Shown: one piece after another, positions 8,208 through 16,355 of the stretch | Numbering within the stretch: the first letter of the stretch is position 1 | Layout of the letters: the number at the start of each line of letters is the position of its first letter | Assembly (NCBI GenBank): GCA_011389765.1 | Contig: JAABTT010000018.1 | Span: forward strand, 1 to 54,485 | Source of the DNA: Desulfohalobiaceae bacterium S24 | GTDB lineage: Bacteria > Desulfobacterota > Desulfovibrionia > Desulfovibrionales > Desulfothermaceae | Length of the DNA stretch: 54,485 nucleotides | Direction: 5' to 3' | Notes under the pieces: generated by a model | Told to the model about the DNA's origin: nothing | Databases searched by the model: none | Seen by the model: the letters and a program-made list of their open reading frames with translations, nothing else | Translations under genes and position numbers: made by a program

Positions 8208-8870
8208 CTATCCGCCGTCAGGCTGCTGCTGATCCTGAATATTTTCACGCCTGTACACCGCTATAGCCATTGTCCCCAGACAAAGCGGCAGAAAACGCCG
8301 CCGGCCGCTCTGCTCCAAACGCAGGCCTTCCAATCCGCCTTCGGCCATGTATTGCTTCTGATGGCGGGCATGCTCCGCCCCGGCCAGACGCTCCACAAAC
8401 AGAATCATGGGCCTCGCGCACCATCCCGGCAAGCTTGCCGGCCGGATATAATCGACAATGATGATCGGCCCTTCCGGTTTCACAACTCGTTCCGACTCCC
8501 GGAGAATGGCAGCCCGGACTGCAGGGCTTTTCTCGTGCAGGGCCAGACTGAGCAGAACCCCGTCAAAAAAGGCATCTCCAAAAGGCGTTTCAGAGGCGTC
8601 CGCTAAATGATAGGCAAGGTTCGGGGGACTCTTCCGCCTGGCCTGTTCAAGCATGGCCGCAGAGCTGTCCACGCCCATGCTTTCCACCCCTTGATCATGA
8701 AGCAGCCTGCATTGCCGGCCGGTGCCGCAGCACAGATCAAGGACCCTGGACAGCCCCTCGGCCAGGATCGTCTCCGTAACCCTCCGCCGCATCCCGTCCA
8801 GGAGCGGATTGAGTACCGGATCATACAGCCCGGCAAACCGGACATACGGGTCACTGTTTCCAAGATTCAA
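8208..8870 (-). CDS. Class I SAM-dependent methyltransferase
   Basis: This 220-residue protein has a methyltransferase-11-type fold: motif I VLDLCCGTGRQC (about residues 43-54), the acidic end of strand 2 in SMGVDSSAAML, LADASETPFGDAFFDGVLLS, then ALHEKS and VVKPEGPIIIVDYI. The shape resembles UbiE/MenG-like small-molecule methyltransferases, but the substrate is not identifiable. The start is uncertain: the TTG at 8870 lacks a good ribosome-binding site, yet no better in-frame ATG lies before motif I. It precedes pyrC on the same strand. Confidence 0.85.
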   Translation of the reverse strand: MNLGNSDPYVRFAGLYDPVLNPLLDGMRRRVTETILAEGLSRVLDLCCGTGRQCRLLHDQGVESMGVDSSAAMLEQARRKSPPNLAYHLADASETPFGDAFFDGVLLSLALHEKSPAVRAAILRESERVVKPEGPIIIVDYIRPASLPGWCARPMILFVERLAGAEHARHQKQYMAEGGLEGLRLEQSGRRRFLPLCLGTMAIAVYRRENIQDQQQPDGG

Positions 8871-9195
8871 TGACTTCAGAACCTATTCCCTGCACAGTAT
8901 TGCAAATGCACATTTCTACACGCAACCAATCCCGGAAATTTCACGATAAACAATCCTCCTGAAAAATCAACCTCCCTATATCCCTGATTCTGCCACCCAG
9001 GCGATTCGGATGCCGGAAAATCTTCTTGAACCAGGACTGGGCACTGAGCTGGCCATTGTTCCAAATTCTCATGGCTTCCTATCCTGTGGCAAGGCCAGAG
9101 ATTTGGCCGCCAGGGGCAAATAGCATGTACAAAAAAAGGGGTGCGGGGGAAGAGAGAAGACGCAAAGAAAAATGCAGTGTGCTGGCAATAGGCTA
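8871..9195. other. Intergenic stretch with no recognised gene
   Basis: About 325 bases lie between the methyltransferase gene and the tRNA-Arg terminator. An open frame on the minus strand (8876-9217) covers it but has no family resemblance, a Cys/Trp/Phe-rich composition unlike the neighbours, and runs through the terminator hairpin, so it is not called. A GC-rich segment near 9100-9120 (GGCCAGAGATTTGGCC) can form a small hairpin. Nothing else was recognised. Confidence 0.6.
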
Positions 9196-9197
9196 GC

Positions 9198-9239
9198 AAA
9201 AAAGAAAGGGAGCTCACAGCATCAAAGCTGTAAACTCCC
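9198..9239 (-). terminator. Rho-independent terminator of tRNA-Arg(ACG)
   Basis: Read on the minus strand, a 13-bp stem (GGGAGTTTACAGC pairing with GCTGTGAGCTCCC, two G-U pairs, 6-nt loop) is followed by TTTCTTTTTT. It lies 8 bases past the CCA end of the tRNA. Confidence 0.88.
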
Positions 9240-9247
9240 GTGATTTG

Positions 9248-9324
9248 TGGTGCGCCAGGGGCGATTCGAACACCCGGCCTTCTGATTCGTAGTCAGATGC
9301 TCTATCCTGCTGAGCTACTGGCGC
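9248..9324 (-). tRNA. tRNA-Arg (anticodon ACG)
   Basis: A 77-base cloverleaf with encoded CCA. The acceptor stem is GCGCCAG/CTGGCGC with discriminator A. The D-arm contains TAGCTCAGCAGGATAGAGC, the anticodon loop is CTACGAA with anticodon ACG (inosine-modified in bacteria to read CGU/CGC/CGA), and the T-arm has GTTCGAATC. A strong terminator follows. Confidence 0.97.
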
Positions 9325-9359
9325 CTGATACCTTTTGGTATTGATTTTCCGGCGGCTTG

Positions 9360-10154
9360 TCAAGAAGGAATGCAACCGGCGCTTTTTAGAGCCGTCTCGA
9401 TCCATTCCCGGGTGGCTTCCCACGCCAGGGCGGCATTGACCTGAAAACGATGATCCGCATCAGGAATGATGCGGATCGCTTTCGGATGACCGGCCGAGGC
9501 ATAGATCTGTTCCGCCTCCCGGGGCAGGACGTCCCTATCCCGCTCTCCATGCACCACCAGCAGGGGGCGGGGAGCGATTTTTCCGGCGGCCGCCAGAACA
9601 TCGTGCTGTTTGAGATCTTCCAGAAAACCCGCCTTGAGCCGAACCGAAGCCTCCGGACTCCTGAAGGTGACCCAATTCCCATCCTTCTCTGCGGCCAGTC
9701 CGGAAAAAAGCGCATAAGGCCGTCCCGGTGCGGCCCAGGTGCAGACAGCCTTGACCCGAGGATCTTCCGCCGCCTGACAGAGCACGGTGCTTCCCCCGAA
9801 ACTGCGACCCGTAGTCAGAATCGGCAGTCCGAATTCGATCCGGCACCAGTCCACGACCGCAGTCAAATCATTGATCTGTCCGCTCAGGGTCAGATCTTCA
9901 AACTTCCCCTGGCTCTCACCATTGCCGGAAAAATCAAATACAAGCACGGCCACCCCGGTCTGTTCCACAAGAAACCGCCCCATATTCAGGGTCCGGCCGC
10001 CGCCCTCCTTGCTCCCGGTGAATCCATGACAAACGATGCACACGGCCGAAGGTCCGGTCACGGGCTGAAGCAGCAAACCCGCAAGCGGAGAACGCCCCCC
10101 AGGTGCAATCCGGACCTTGACAGTAGAGCCGGGAGTCTTAAATTCTGTAGTCAA
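9360..10154 (-). CDS. Alpha/beta hydrolase
   Basis: This 264-residue serine hydrolase fold protein has an oxyanion-hole region at CIVCHGFTGSKEGG (about residues 39-52) and the nucleophile elbow in TTGRSFGGST, a GxSxG variant. An acidic residue follows in VVHGERDRDVLP and the catalytic histidine in DADHRFQVNAA. It resembles prolyl-oligopeptidase-type or dienelactone-hydrolase-like esterases; no substrate can be named. The start is a TTG at 10154 with AAGGGG five bases upstream. It lies upstream of tRNA-Arg on the same strand. Confidence 0.85.
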   Translation of the reverse strand: MTTEFKTPGSTVKVRIAPGGRSPLAGLLLQPVTGPSAVCIVCHGFTGSKEGGGRTLNMGRFLVEQTGVAVLVFDFSGNGESQGKFEDLTLSGQINDLTAVVDWCRIEFGLPILTTGRSFGGSTVLCQAAEDPRVKAVCTWAAPGRPYALFSGLAAEKDGNWVTFRSPEASVRLKAGFLEDLKQHDVLAAAGKIAPRPLLVVHGERDRDVLPREAEQIYASAGHPKAIRIIPDADHRFQVNAALAWEATREWIETALKSAGCIPS

Positions 10155-10173
10155 AGCGTCCCCTTGAATAAAC

Positions 10174-10202
10174 TTGTCTTTCGGACCAGTCTATGCTATT
10201 TT
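10174..10202 (+). promoter_or_regulatory. Candidate sigma-70 promoter for the phospholipase C-like gene
   Basis: TTGTCT and TATTTT are separated by 17 bases in the divergent intergenic region, pointing to the gene at 10338. The -10 box is imperfect and this is a motif call only. Confidence 0.3.
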
Positions 10203-10337
10203 AAATCTTATTGAAATTTACCGAAATGCATAACAGCTTTCCAGCCACGGAGCAAGCTGCTGCGGTTACCTAACTTTGCAAGTGACGATCCTGCTCTTCA
10301 CGAACAGGACTTCTCCTGCAACTCTGTGATATTTGCC

Positions 10338-11201
10338 ATGAAACATATTTTTTTCATTCTCTGCACTACAGTGCTGGGCAGCCTCATGTGGTCCTCCGAC
10401 GCCCTGGCCTGGGGACCGGGGGTACATCTGGCCCTTGGGAATCACCTCATCGCAAGCCTCCAGCACCTCAGCTGCGGTATTGCTACCGTACTCAGCGCCC
10501 ATCCGAACTCTTTCTTCTATGGCTGTCTCAGCGCCGATATTCTCGTAGGCAAGGGGAAAAAACTGAGTCCCACCCACTGCCACAGCTGGGACGCCGGCTT
10601 GCGGCTTTTGCACTCCGTGCGGGAAGACGCGCTCAAGGCCTATGCCTACGGATACCTGACCCATCTGGCCGCCGACGTTATCGCCCATAATTACTATGTC
10701 CCCAATATGCTGCAACTGGGGAAGGGCAAAGGAAAATTTTCCCATGTCTACATTGAGATGCAGGCCGACAGAAATATGTGTTACAACAAGGCGGAACTCA
10801 AGACCATCATGGGGAATGCCCAGAAACACGCCGATAAACTGCTCATCGATATTTTGCAGAAACCCAGGTTTGTCTTCTCCCTGAAAAAAGGCTTGTATCG
10901 TTCCGGAGTCGCCCTGTCCAGAAAACAGGCCTGCGGATCTTCTCTGGACTTCCTGGCCCAAAAATCAAAAAATCAGGATTATCCCGAATATCAAGACGAG
11001 ATGACTGCTCTCTCCATTCAACTGGCTGTGGATTGTCTGCACAACCTTGATCGTTCCGTGGTGATGGATTTTGACCCAATGGGTTTTGAAAACCTGGGGC
11101 TGGTCAAAAAGAGCAAATCTCTGCATCTGAAAAAGATCCGGAAAGTGAGGCCTTTTTTTCTTCCGGCCTTGAATCTGATGGCCCTTGAGTCTGCTGTTTA
11201 A
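10338..11201 (+). CDS. Zinc-dependent phospholipase C-like secreted protein
   Basis: A 287-residue protein with a signal peptide (hydrophobic residues ~2-20, cleavage near ALA). The mature protein starts AWGPGVHLALGNHL, matching the N-terminal Trp-plus-His zinc ligation of the phospholipase C/S1-P1 nuclease family. SPTHCHSWDAG, AYGYLTHLAADVIAHNYYVP and FSHVYIEMQADRN supply further His/Asp ligands. The bacterial family is annotated as a zinc-dependent PLC, but the activity of this subgroup is mostly untested. The ATG at 10338 is chosen because it directly precedes the signal sequence; a GTG at 10326 is an alternative. The stop codon runs straight into a composite repeat. Confidence 0.85.
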   Translation: MKHIFFILCTTVLGSLMWSSDALAWGPGVHLALGNHLIASLQHLSCGIATVLSAHPNSFFYGCLSADILVGKGKKLSPTHCHSWDAGLRLLHSVREDALKAYAYGYLTHLAADVIAHNYYVPNMLQLGKGKGKFSHVYIEMQADRNMCYNKAELKTIMGNAQKHADKLLIDILQKPRFVFSLKKGLYRSGVALSRKQACGSSLDFLAQKSKNQDYPEYQDEMTALSIQLAVDCLHNLDRSVVMDFDPMGFENLGLVKKSKSLHLKKIRKVRPFFLPALNLMALESAV

Positions 11202-11202
11202 C

Positions 11203-11361
11203 CAAAGCTGGCTACGCCCGCAACCCAAAGGTTCCAGGTTCACGGTTCACAGTTCACGGTTAAGATAAAAAAAACAGTTTTTCAAACGACCCAGAATGTA
11301 TCTTCCGAATATCTTCCTCTTCAAACCGTGAACCGTGAACCTGGAACCGTGAACCATATCC
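11203..11361 (+). repeat. Composite intergenic element, A-B-C-D form with inverted AACCGTG/GGTTCAC arrays
   Basis: Starting one base after the phospholipase stop codon, module A (11203-11229) is followed by GGTTCCA, GGTTCAC, GGTTCAC, AGTTCAC, GGTT (11230-11261). Spacer module C (CGACCCAGAATGTATCTTCC, to 11323) follows, then the inverted array AACCGTG x2, AACCTGG, AACCGTG, AACC (11324-11355). The two arrays are reverse complements over ~32 bases and could form one long stem. Module E is truncated after a few bases (ATATCCGA). Fills the gap before argD. Confidence 0.9.
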
Positions 11362-11404
11362 GAGTTTTGCAACTCAACCGTCTAACCATGAGTCATTATA
11401 AAAC

Positions 11405-12616
11405 ATGTCCCTTAAGACCCTCCAAAACCGTGAACAAAAGCTCTTATGCCCCACCTATGAGCGCTATCCTCTGGAAATAACCCGGGGTTGGGGGACCCGG
11501 CTCTATGCCCCGGATGGTTTCCAATACACGGATCTGCTGGCCGGGATCGCCGTCTGCGTCTTGGGACACTGCCATCCGGAGATCTCCGCTGTGCTCCGAG
11601 AGCAGGGCGAGACCCTCATCCACGTCAGCAATCTCTTCTATCAAGAACCGCAGTTGAAACTGGCCCGGCGACTCTTGGATGGCAGCGGCCTGGACCGGGT
11701 CTTTTTCTGCAATTCAGGGGCCGAAGCCAACGAGGCGGCCCTGAAAATCGCCCGCCGCTATAAGCAGACCATCTGCGGCCAAGAGGCCTTTGAGATCATC
11801 ACCCTGGAGGGCTCCTTTCACGGCCGGACCCTGGCCACCTTGACAGCGACCGGACAGGCAAAGGTTCAAGAGGGTTTCGCCCCTCTGCCGGCTGGTTTTC
11901 GCACTGTTCCCTTTGCCGACATCAAGGCCCTGGAGGCGGCCCTTTCGTCACAAACCGCCGCCGTGCTGCTGGAGGTCATCCAGGGCGAAGGTGGGGTGCG
12001 TGAGCTTCCCGGGGAGTACCTGGAACAGGTCCAGTCCCTCTGCCGGCGGCAGGGGTGCCTGTTCATGATTGATGAAATCCAGACCGGCTTGGGAAGGACT
12101 GGGAAACTCTGGGCCCACCAGCACTTCAACCTTCAGCCCGATGTTCTGACCACCGCCAAGGGCTTGGGCAATGGACTGCCCTTAGGGGCCATGCTGACCA
12201 CTGAAGACGTCAGCCGAGCCTTTTCCGCCGGAAGCCATGGTTCGACCTTTGGGGGCGGCCCGCTGGTCTGCGCCGTTGGGGAGAAGGTCCTGGAAATCAT
12301 CGAGAGGGACGATCTTGCCCGCAGGGCCCAAGAAACCGGACGGCAGGCCGTGGAACGCTTTTGCACCCTGCAGGCTCGATACCCGGAAATGATTGCGGAT
12401 ATCCGGGGTCAAGGCTTGATGCTGGGCATCGAACTGCAGGTTCCGGCAAAAAATATCTGGCGACAATTGCTGAACCAAGGCTTTATATGCAATGTGGTTC
12501 AGGAGACAACCCTGCGCCTGCTGCCCCCCCTGATCATCACAGCGCAGGAATTATTTGACTTTGCAGACGCCTTGGACCAGATCCTGGCCAAGGAAAGGGA
12601 TGCCGTCCATGCTTAG
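11405..12616 (+). CDS. argD: Acetylornithine aminotransferase (class III, PLP)
   Basis: This 403-residue enzyme of arginine synthesis transfers the amino group between N-acetylornithine and 2-oxoglutarate. Motifs seen are GIAVCVLGHCHPEI, the cofactor loop FFCNSGAEANEAALKIAR, SFHGRTLATLTATGQ, MIDEIQTGLGRTG, and the Schiff-base lysine in TTAKGLGNGLPLGAM. ArgD is preferred to other class III aminotransferases from these motifs and overall length; a closely related succinyl-ornithine or GABA role cannot be excluded, as no other arg gene is adjacent. The ATG at 11405 lacks a strong ribosome-binding site. Its stop codon overlaps the start of the next gene. Confidence 0.9.
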   Translation: MSLKTLQNREQKLLCPTYERYPLEITRGWGTRLYAPDGFQYTDLLAGIAVCVLGHCHPEISAVLREQGETLIHVSNLFYQEPQLKLARRLLDGSGLDRVFFCNSGAEANEAALKIARRYKQTICGQEAFEIITLEGSFHGRTLATLTATGQAKVQEGFAPLPAGFRTVPFADIKALEAALSSQTAAVLLEVIQGEGGVRELPGEYLEQVQSLCRRQGCLFMIDEIQTGLGRTGKLWAHQHFNLQPDVLTTAKGLGNGLPLGAMLTTEDVSRAFSAGSHGSTFGGGPLVCAVGEKVLEIIERDDLARRAQETGRQAVERFCTLQARYPEMIADIRGQGLMLGIELQVPAKNIWRQLLNQGFICNVVQETTLRLLPPLIITAQELFDFADALDQILAKERDAVHA

Positions 12617-13442
12617 ATTCTCTTCAAAAGCGCTGCTTTGGGCCCTTGGTGTCTTGCTGTGTGCAGCTCCGGCCGGGGCGGATAAAATAGAGAAAATTAA
12701 AAGCAGGGGGTATATGATCGCCGGCATCAGGGCGAAAACACCTCCTTTTTCCTCGATTCAAAACGGTCAGGCCCGGGGTTTTGAGGTGGACATCACTGCC
12801 TTTCTCGCCCGCAAACTCGGCGTCGACATCAAATACAAAACACCTCAAGAAGATGATAAGGATGACCCTCTCAGCATGCTCCGGGAGGGAACTGTCGATG
12901 TGGTGGCCGCCCAGGTAAGACATACCTTCAGTCATGAAGAAAGCGTGGATTTTTCCCGAAGCTATTTTATCGACGGCCACAAGCTACTCGTGAAGCCCTC
13001 CAGCCCTTTTGAAGACCCGCAAGACCTCAAAGGGCAGCCCATCGGCTTTGTCTCCAATGAAACCGTGCAAAGCACCTTGAAAAAGCAACTTCCCGAATGC
13101 CGTATTCAAAATTTTGCCACTTTGGAGGCCGCCTTCACAGGCTTAAGTGAAGAAAACATCGCCGCACTCGCTGTCGAGGTCGTTCCTTTTTTGGTCAAGA
13201 CCCATCAAACAGCCCCAAACAATCCTCGCAATGAATTCAAATTTCTCAATCCCTATCTCCTGAAAATTCCTCTGGGCCTCGCTCTTTCGGAGAACGAATC
13301 CAATTTTCGCGATCTGATCAACCAGACCCTGGCCGAGATGTGGATCAATCAGGACTACCAGAAGATTTATGCCAAATGGTTCGGCTCCAGCACTCCGCTT
13401 CCCTTTCCCTTGACTTGGGAGCTCGAGACCTATCCCTTTTAG
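12609..13442 (+). CDS. Periplasmic amino-acid-binding protein (SBP_bac_3), orphan
   Basis: This 277-residue extracellular solute-binding protein has a signal peptide (MLRFSSKALLWALGVLLC, cleavage near GADK). The family-3 core follows: IKSRGYMIAGIRAKTPPFS, ARGFEVDITAFLARKLGVDI, LREGTVDVVAAQVRHTFSHE and a C-terminal NQTLAEMWINQDYQKIYAKW. Ligands of this family are polar amino acids. The ATG at 12609 overlaps the argD stop (ATGCTTAG) and has AAGGAAAGGG about 10 bases upstream; an ATG at 12600 is possible. No permease or ATPase gene is adjacent, so it either serves a transporter elsewhere or has a sensory role. Confidence 0.88.
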   Translation: MLRFSSKALLWALGVLLCAAPAGADKIEKIKSRGYMIAGIRAKTPPFSSIQNGQARGFEVDITAFLARKLGVDIKYKTPQEDDKDDPLSMLREGTVDVVAAQVRHTFSHEESVDFSRSYFIDGHKLLVKPSSPFEDPQDLKGQPIGFVSNETVQSTLKKQLPECRIQNFATLEAAFTGLSEENIAALAVEVVPFLVKTHQTAPNNPRNEFKFLNPYLLKIPLGLALSENESNFRDLINQTLAEMWINQDYQKIYAKWFGSSTPLPFPLTWELETYPF

Positions 13443-13447
13443 ACGTA

Positions 13448-14299
13448 ATGTATTGCATCACGATTGCCTCCGAACCCGAGCTGAGGGACGATCTCTATTT
13501 GGTCCTGGAAAACTGCTGTCCTTGGGGATGGGCGGAATCCCTGATCGACTCCCGATTGATCCTCACCGCCCATTGTCCGCAGAAAGCTGAGGCCCAGCGC
13601 ATCCAGCGCACACTTCACAGCCGTCATCCGGAGCTGAGCGTTCAGATCCACACGGAACAGATTCAAGACTGGGGCCGAGCCTGGCGGGATTTTTTTCACC
13701 CTTTGCCCCTGGGGCAAAAATTTCGTATCATTCCTGCCTGGGAACAAGATGCCTGGTATGACCCACAGGAAATCCCTGTATTCATTGAACCGGGTATGGC
13801 CTTCGGCACCGGCCATCACGCCTCGACCCAGCTCTGTCTTCAGGCTTTGGCGAAACTCCGGGATACCGGACGAATCACGTCTGACTCGTTTTTTTTGGAT
13901 TTGGGGACAGGCTCCGGGATTTTAGGCATTGCCGCAGTCAAAATGGGCTGTTGCGGTCTCGCCCTGGATATTGATCCCGCAGCCGTCGCAAACGCCGGGA
14001 TCAACAGGACGATGAATGCCGTTACTGATCCCCTGCTTCTGAGCGCAGGAACCCTGGACTGCCTGAAGCCCGGGCTTGATTTTTCTTTGATTCTGGCAAA
14101 CATTTTGTCCGTCCCCTTGATCCGCATGGCTCCCGCCATTAATACCCGGATGCAGCCCTCCGGCATTTTGGTGCTCTCCGGCATTTTGCAGGAACAGGAA
14201 GAAGACGTTATTCAGGCCTACGCCGTACAGAACATTCGTCTGGAACAGGCCCTGCACCAGGACGAATGGTCGGGACTCATCTTGGTCAAAGAGGCGTGA
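13448..14299 (+). CDS. prmA: Ribosomal protein L11 methyltransferase
   Basis: A 283-residue SAM-dependent enzyme that trimethylates ribosomal protein L11. The N-terminal substrate-recognition domain (residues ~1-100) is followed by the diagnostic GMAFGTGHHASTQLCLQALA, motif I FLDLGTGSGILGIAAVKMG, ALDIDPAAVANA and SLILANILSVPLI. The start at 13448 lies 5 bases after the stop of the solute-binding gene, so the two are probably co-transcribed with argD. The C-terminal EWSGLIL is also typical. Confidence 0.93.
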   Translation: MYCITIASEPELRDDLYLVLENCCPWGWAESLIDSRLILTAHCPQKAEAQRIQRTLHSRHPELSVQIHTEQIQDWGRAWRDFFHPLPLGQKFRIIPAWEQDAWYDPQEIPVFIEPGMAFGTGHHASTQLCLQALAKLRDTGRITSDSFFLDLGTGSGILGIAAVKMGCCGLALDIDPAAVANAGINRTMNAVTDPLLLSAGTLDCLKPGLDFSLILANILSVPLIRMAPAINTRMQPSGILVLSGILQEQEEDVIQAYAVQNIRLEQALHQDEWSGLILVKEA

Positions 14300-14322
14300 G
14301 ATTGGACATTTCAAATTTCTTT

Positions 14323-14392
14323 CACAAGGACTTCAACTGCTTCGGAGCAACGCATTGTCTTGTTTTCTATGACAGAGATTAACCGATAAGTC
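14323..14392 (+). repeat. Module E, copy 3, with a remnant heptamer
   Basis: CACAAGGACTTCAACTGCTT through AACCGATAAGTCTA, preceded at 14311-14320 by TTCAAATTTC, a remnant of the GAAATT-type heptamer core. It ends 53 bases before the glycosylase start and 23 bases after the prmA stop begins the element. Nearly identical to the copies at 70-141 and 4774-4843. Confidence 0.88.
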
Positions 14393-14445
14393 TAACGTGT
14401 TGCAATGGCTTACAAATTGAAATCTATCCCAAGCCGGAAAATCCA

Positions 14446-15096
14446 TTGACCAGAGAACAGACCCTGCTCAGTATATACCACACCCTCTTCGATAGTCTGG
14501 GGCCCAGCCGATGGTGGCCCGGCGAGACTCCCTTTGAAGTCTGTCTCGGAGCCATCCTCACCCAGAACACGAACTGGTCCAATGTGGAAAAAGCCCTGAA
14601 CCGGCTCAAAGCCAGGGATCTGCTGGACCCTCGGCTGATTGTCAAGCTGGATGTTGATGAACTCGGGGCCATCATCAGACCGGCCGGTTATTTTCGGGTC
14701 AAGGCCGGGCGGATTCTGAATTTCCTTGATTATCTTGGCGACAGAGCCGGCTGGGATTTTGAAGTGCTGAAAAAACAACCACTTGAAGATCTGCGCTCAG
14801 AGCTTTTGGAAATCAAGGGCATCGGGCCGGAAACAGCCGACAGCATGCTCCTCTACGCCTTTGAAAAACCGAGCTTTGTTGTAGACGCCTATACCGGCAG
14901 GATCTGCAGCCGACATTGTTTGACGCCTGAAGATATTTCCTACGAGGAACTCCGCTGCTTTTTCATGGATGTCCTGCCCCCGGATATCCCTCTTATGAAT
15001 GAATACCATGCCTTGCTGGTCCGGGTCGGGAAAAACTGGTGCCTGAAAAAGGAGGGCCGTTGCAAAACATGCCCTTTGCAACCATTTTTGCCTTAG
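14446..15096 (+). CDS. HhH-GPD DNA glycosylase, endonuclease III/MagIII-like
   Basis: This 216-residue base-excision repair protein has a helix-hairpin-helix at ELLEIKGIGPETADSMLLYA (about residues 120-139) and the catalytic aspartate in FVVDAYTGRI. The lysine that gives endonuclease III its AP-lyase activity (GVGRKTA in the classical enzyme) is glutamate here (GIGPETA), as in monofunctional MagIII-type 3-methyladenine glycosylases. The C-terminal cysteine loop has C-x6-C-x2-C, but the fourth cysteine expected six positions further is missing. An alkylation-repair role is therefore more likely than Nth activity. The start is TTG with a weak ribosome-binding site. Confidence 0.85.
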   Translation: MTREQTLLSIYHTLFDSLGPSRWWPGETPFEVCLGAILTQNTNWSNVEKALNRLKARDLLDPRLIVKLDVDELGAIIRPAGYFRVKAGRILNFLDYLGDRAGWDFEVLKKQPLEDLRSELLEIKGIGPETADSMLLYAFEKPSFVVDAYTGRICSRHCLTPEDISYEELRCFFMDVLPPDIPLMNEYHALLVRVGKNWCLKKEGRCKTCPLQPFLP

Positions 15097-15146
15097 ACTT
15101 ATGCCGCATCAAGCAGTGTGTTTTTTTTTTCGTTTGTGGAAAGTGT

Positions 15147-16301
15147 ATGGATGTCCGCCGCAAGAATATGCGAAAGATTCACCTGTCGGTACTGCTCCTG
15201 TTCAGTGTGCTGTCCCTGCTTTTTCTGCAGTGGGGCCGGACGCATTCTGCCTCGGCAGCACAGCAAAAACAGGCCATCCAGGAGGACCTCACTGAAAAGA
15301 CTCAAAAAGCTCAACAGGATAAAGCAATCCTCGAGAAGCTGTCCAAGCAGGAACGGTCCATCTATTCCGATCTGGCTGAAATTGAAGACCGTATCCAAGG
15401 TTTGCTTGACAAGATAGAGGGCTATAAGGAAAAACGCAAGCAGGCCGAGAAAAAAAAACAGGCTCTGGCCAAAAAAGCGACGGCGCTCCAGGACGAACTC
15501 ACGGCCCAGCGGAATGAACTCGCCCGGATGCTCGAACAACTCTGGAAACTGTATTTCCAGAATCAGCATCCTGGATTAAGTTCGTGGCAATCTTTTTCTG
15601 ACGCGGATTTGCAATTCACCTGGTTATCGGAGATTTACTCCACCGCCGGGATGCGCCTGGAACAACTGCAGGCCAAGGAGAAAAAACTCAAAACCAACCT
15701 GGCTCGTCAAAAAAAACACCAGGCAGATATCAGCGAACAACTGGCCTTGATCCAAGCCACCCAGGACAAGCTGCTCAAAAATCGGCTGCTTTTTTTGCGC
15801 CGGCTGCAAAAAGTCCGGACCCAGCGCCTGGCCAAAGAGGAGCAGCTTTTGCAGATCAAAGACACTATCCAGGACCTGCAGTACAAACTCAAGGACTTTG
15901 AAAGCAAAAAAATTGTCGAATTCAAAGGACGGCTGCCCTGGCCGGTCAACGGGAAGCTGAGCAAGACGTTCAATCCAAAGGGCAACCCTCCCCAGGACGG
16001 CTTCGCCTTTACCACGTCCAAACACGCTGATGTCCGCTGCATTTTCTGGGGCAAAGTGGTCTACAGCGACTCACTGCGGGGCTTTGGGCAGGTAGTGGTC
16101 ATTTTTCACGGAAAAAAGTACTATTCCTTGTACGCCTTTCTTTCCACAGTCGGCGTCTCTGTCGGACAGGATGTGGAAAAGGGCGAAGTCCTCGGACAGA
16201 CCGGATTTTATCCTCTGGTTGAAGGCCCCGGCCTCTATTTCGAACTTAGGCAGGGCCAATCCCCGATCAACCCCGGAAGCTGGCTTGCGAGTCAAAGTTG
16301 A
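15147..16301 (+). CDS. EnvC-like murein hydrolase activator (coiled coil plus degenerate LytM domain)
   Basis: A 384-residue exported protein. After a signal/anchor segment (MRKIHLSVLLLFSVLSLLFL), long coiled coils rich in Lys/Glu/Gln span residues ~35-250. A LytM/M23-like domain follows, from WPVNGKLSKTF to the C-terminus. The zinc ligands of active M23 peptidases are gone: the HxxxD box reads DGFAFTTSKHAD, the HxH box is SLYAFLS, and the last His is Tyr in LYFEL. It is thus predicted to activate amidases in septal peptidoglycan splitting rather than to cut peptidoglycan itself. Start 15147 or 15168. It heads the envC-ctpA-yibQ gene order common in proteobacteria. Confidence 0.88.
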   Translation: MDVRRKNMRKIHLSVLLLFSVLSLLFLQWGRTHSASAAQQKQAIQEDLTEKTQKAQQDKAILEKLSKQERSIYSDLAEIEDRIQGLLDKIEGYKEKRKQAEKKKQALAKKATALQDELTAQRNELARMLEQLWKLYFQNQHPGLSSWQSFSDADLQFTWLSEIYSTAGMRLEQLQAKEKKLKTNLARQKKHQADISEQLALIQATQDKLLKNRLLFLRRLQKVRTQRLAKEEQLLQIKDTIQDLQYKLKDFESKKIVEFKGRLPWPVNGKLSKTFNPKGNPPQDGFAFTTSKHADVRCIFWGKVVYSDSLRGFGQVVVIFHGKKYYSLYAFLSTVGVSVGQDVEKGEVLGQTGFYPLVEGPGLYFELRQGQSPINPGSWLASQS

Positions 16302-16355
16302 GGACCGGGGGGCTGTTAAAGTCGTGTGTTACACCTGAACTCTGAAGGAATGGAG

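Noticed and set aside
8876..9217. 113-codon open frame on the minus strand before the methyltransferase gene
   Set aside because: No family resemblance, odd Cys/Trp/Phe-rich composition, no good ribosome-binding site, and it runs through the intrinsic terminator of tRNA-Arg.
14446..15096. Classical endonuclease III (nth)
   Set aside because: The catalytic lysine is Glu and the fourth Fe-S cysteine is absent; MagIII-like is a better fit.
15147..16301. Active M23 peptidase
   Set aside because: All expected zinc ligands (HxxxD, HxH) are substituted, so it is called an EnvC-like activator instead.
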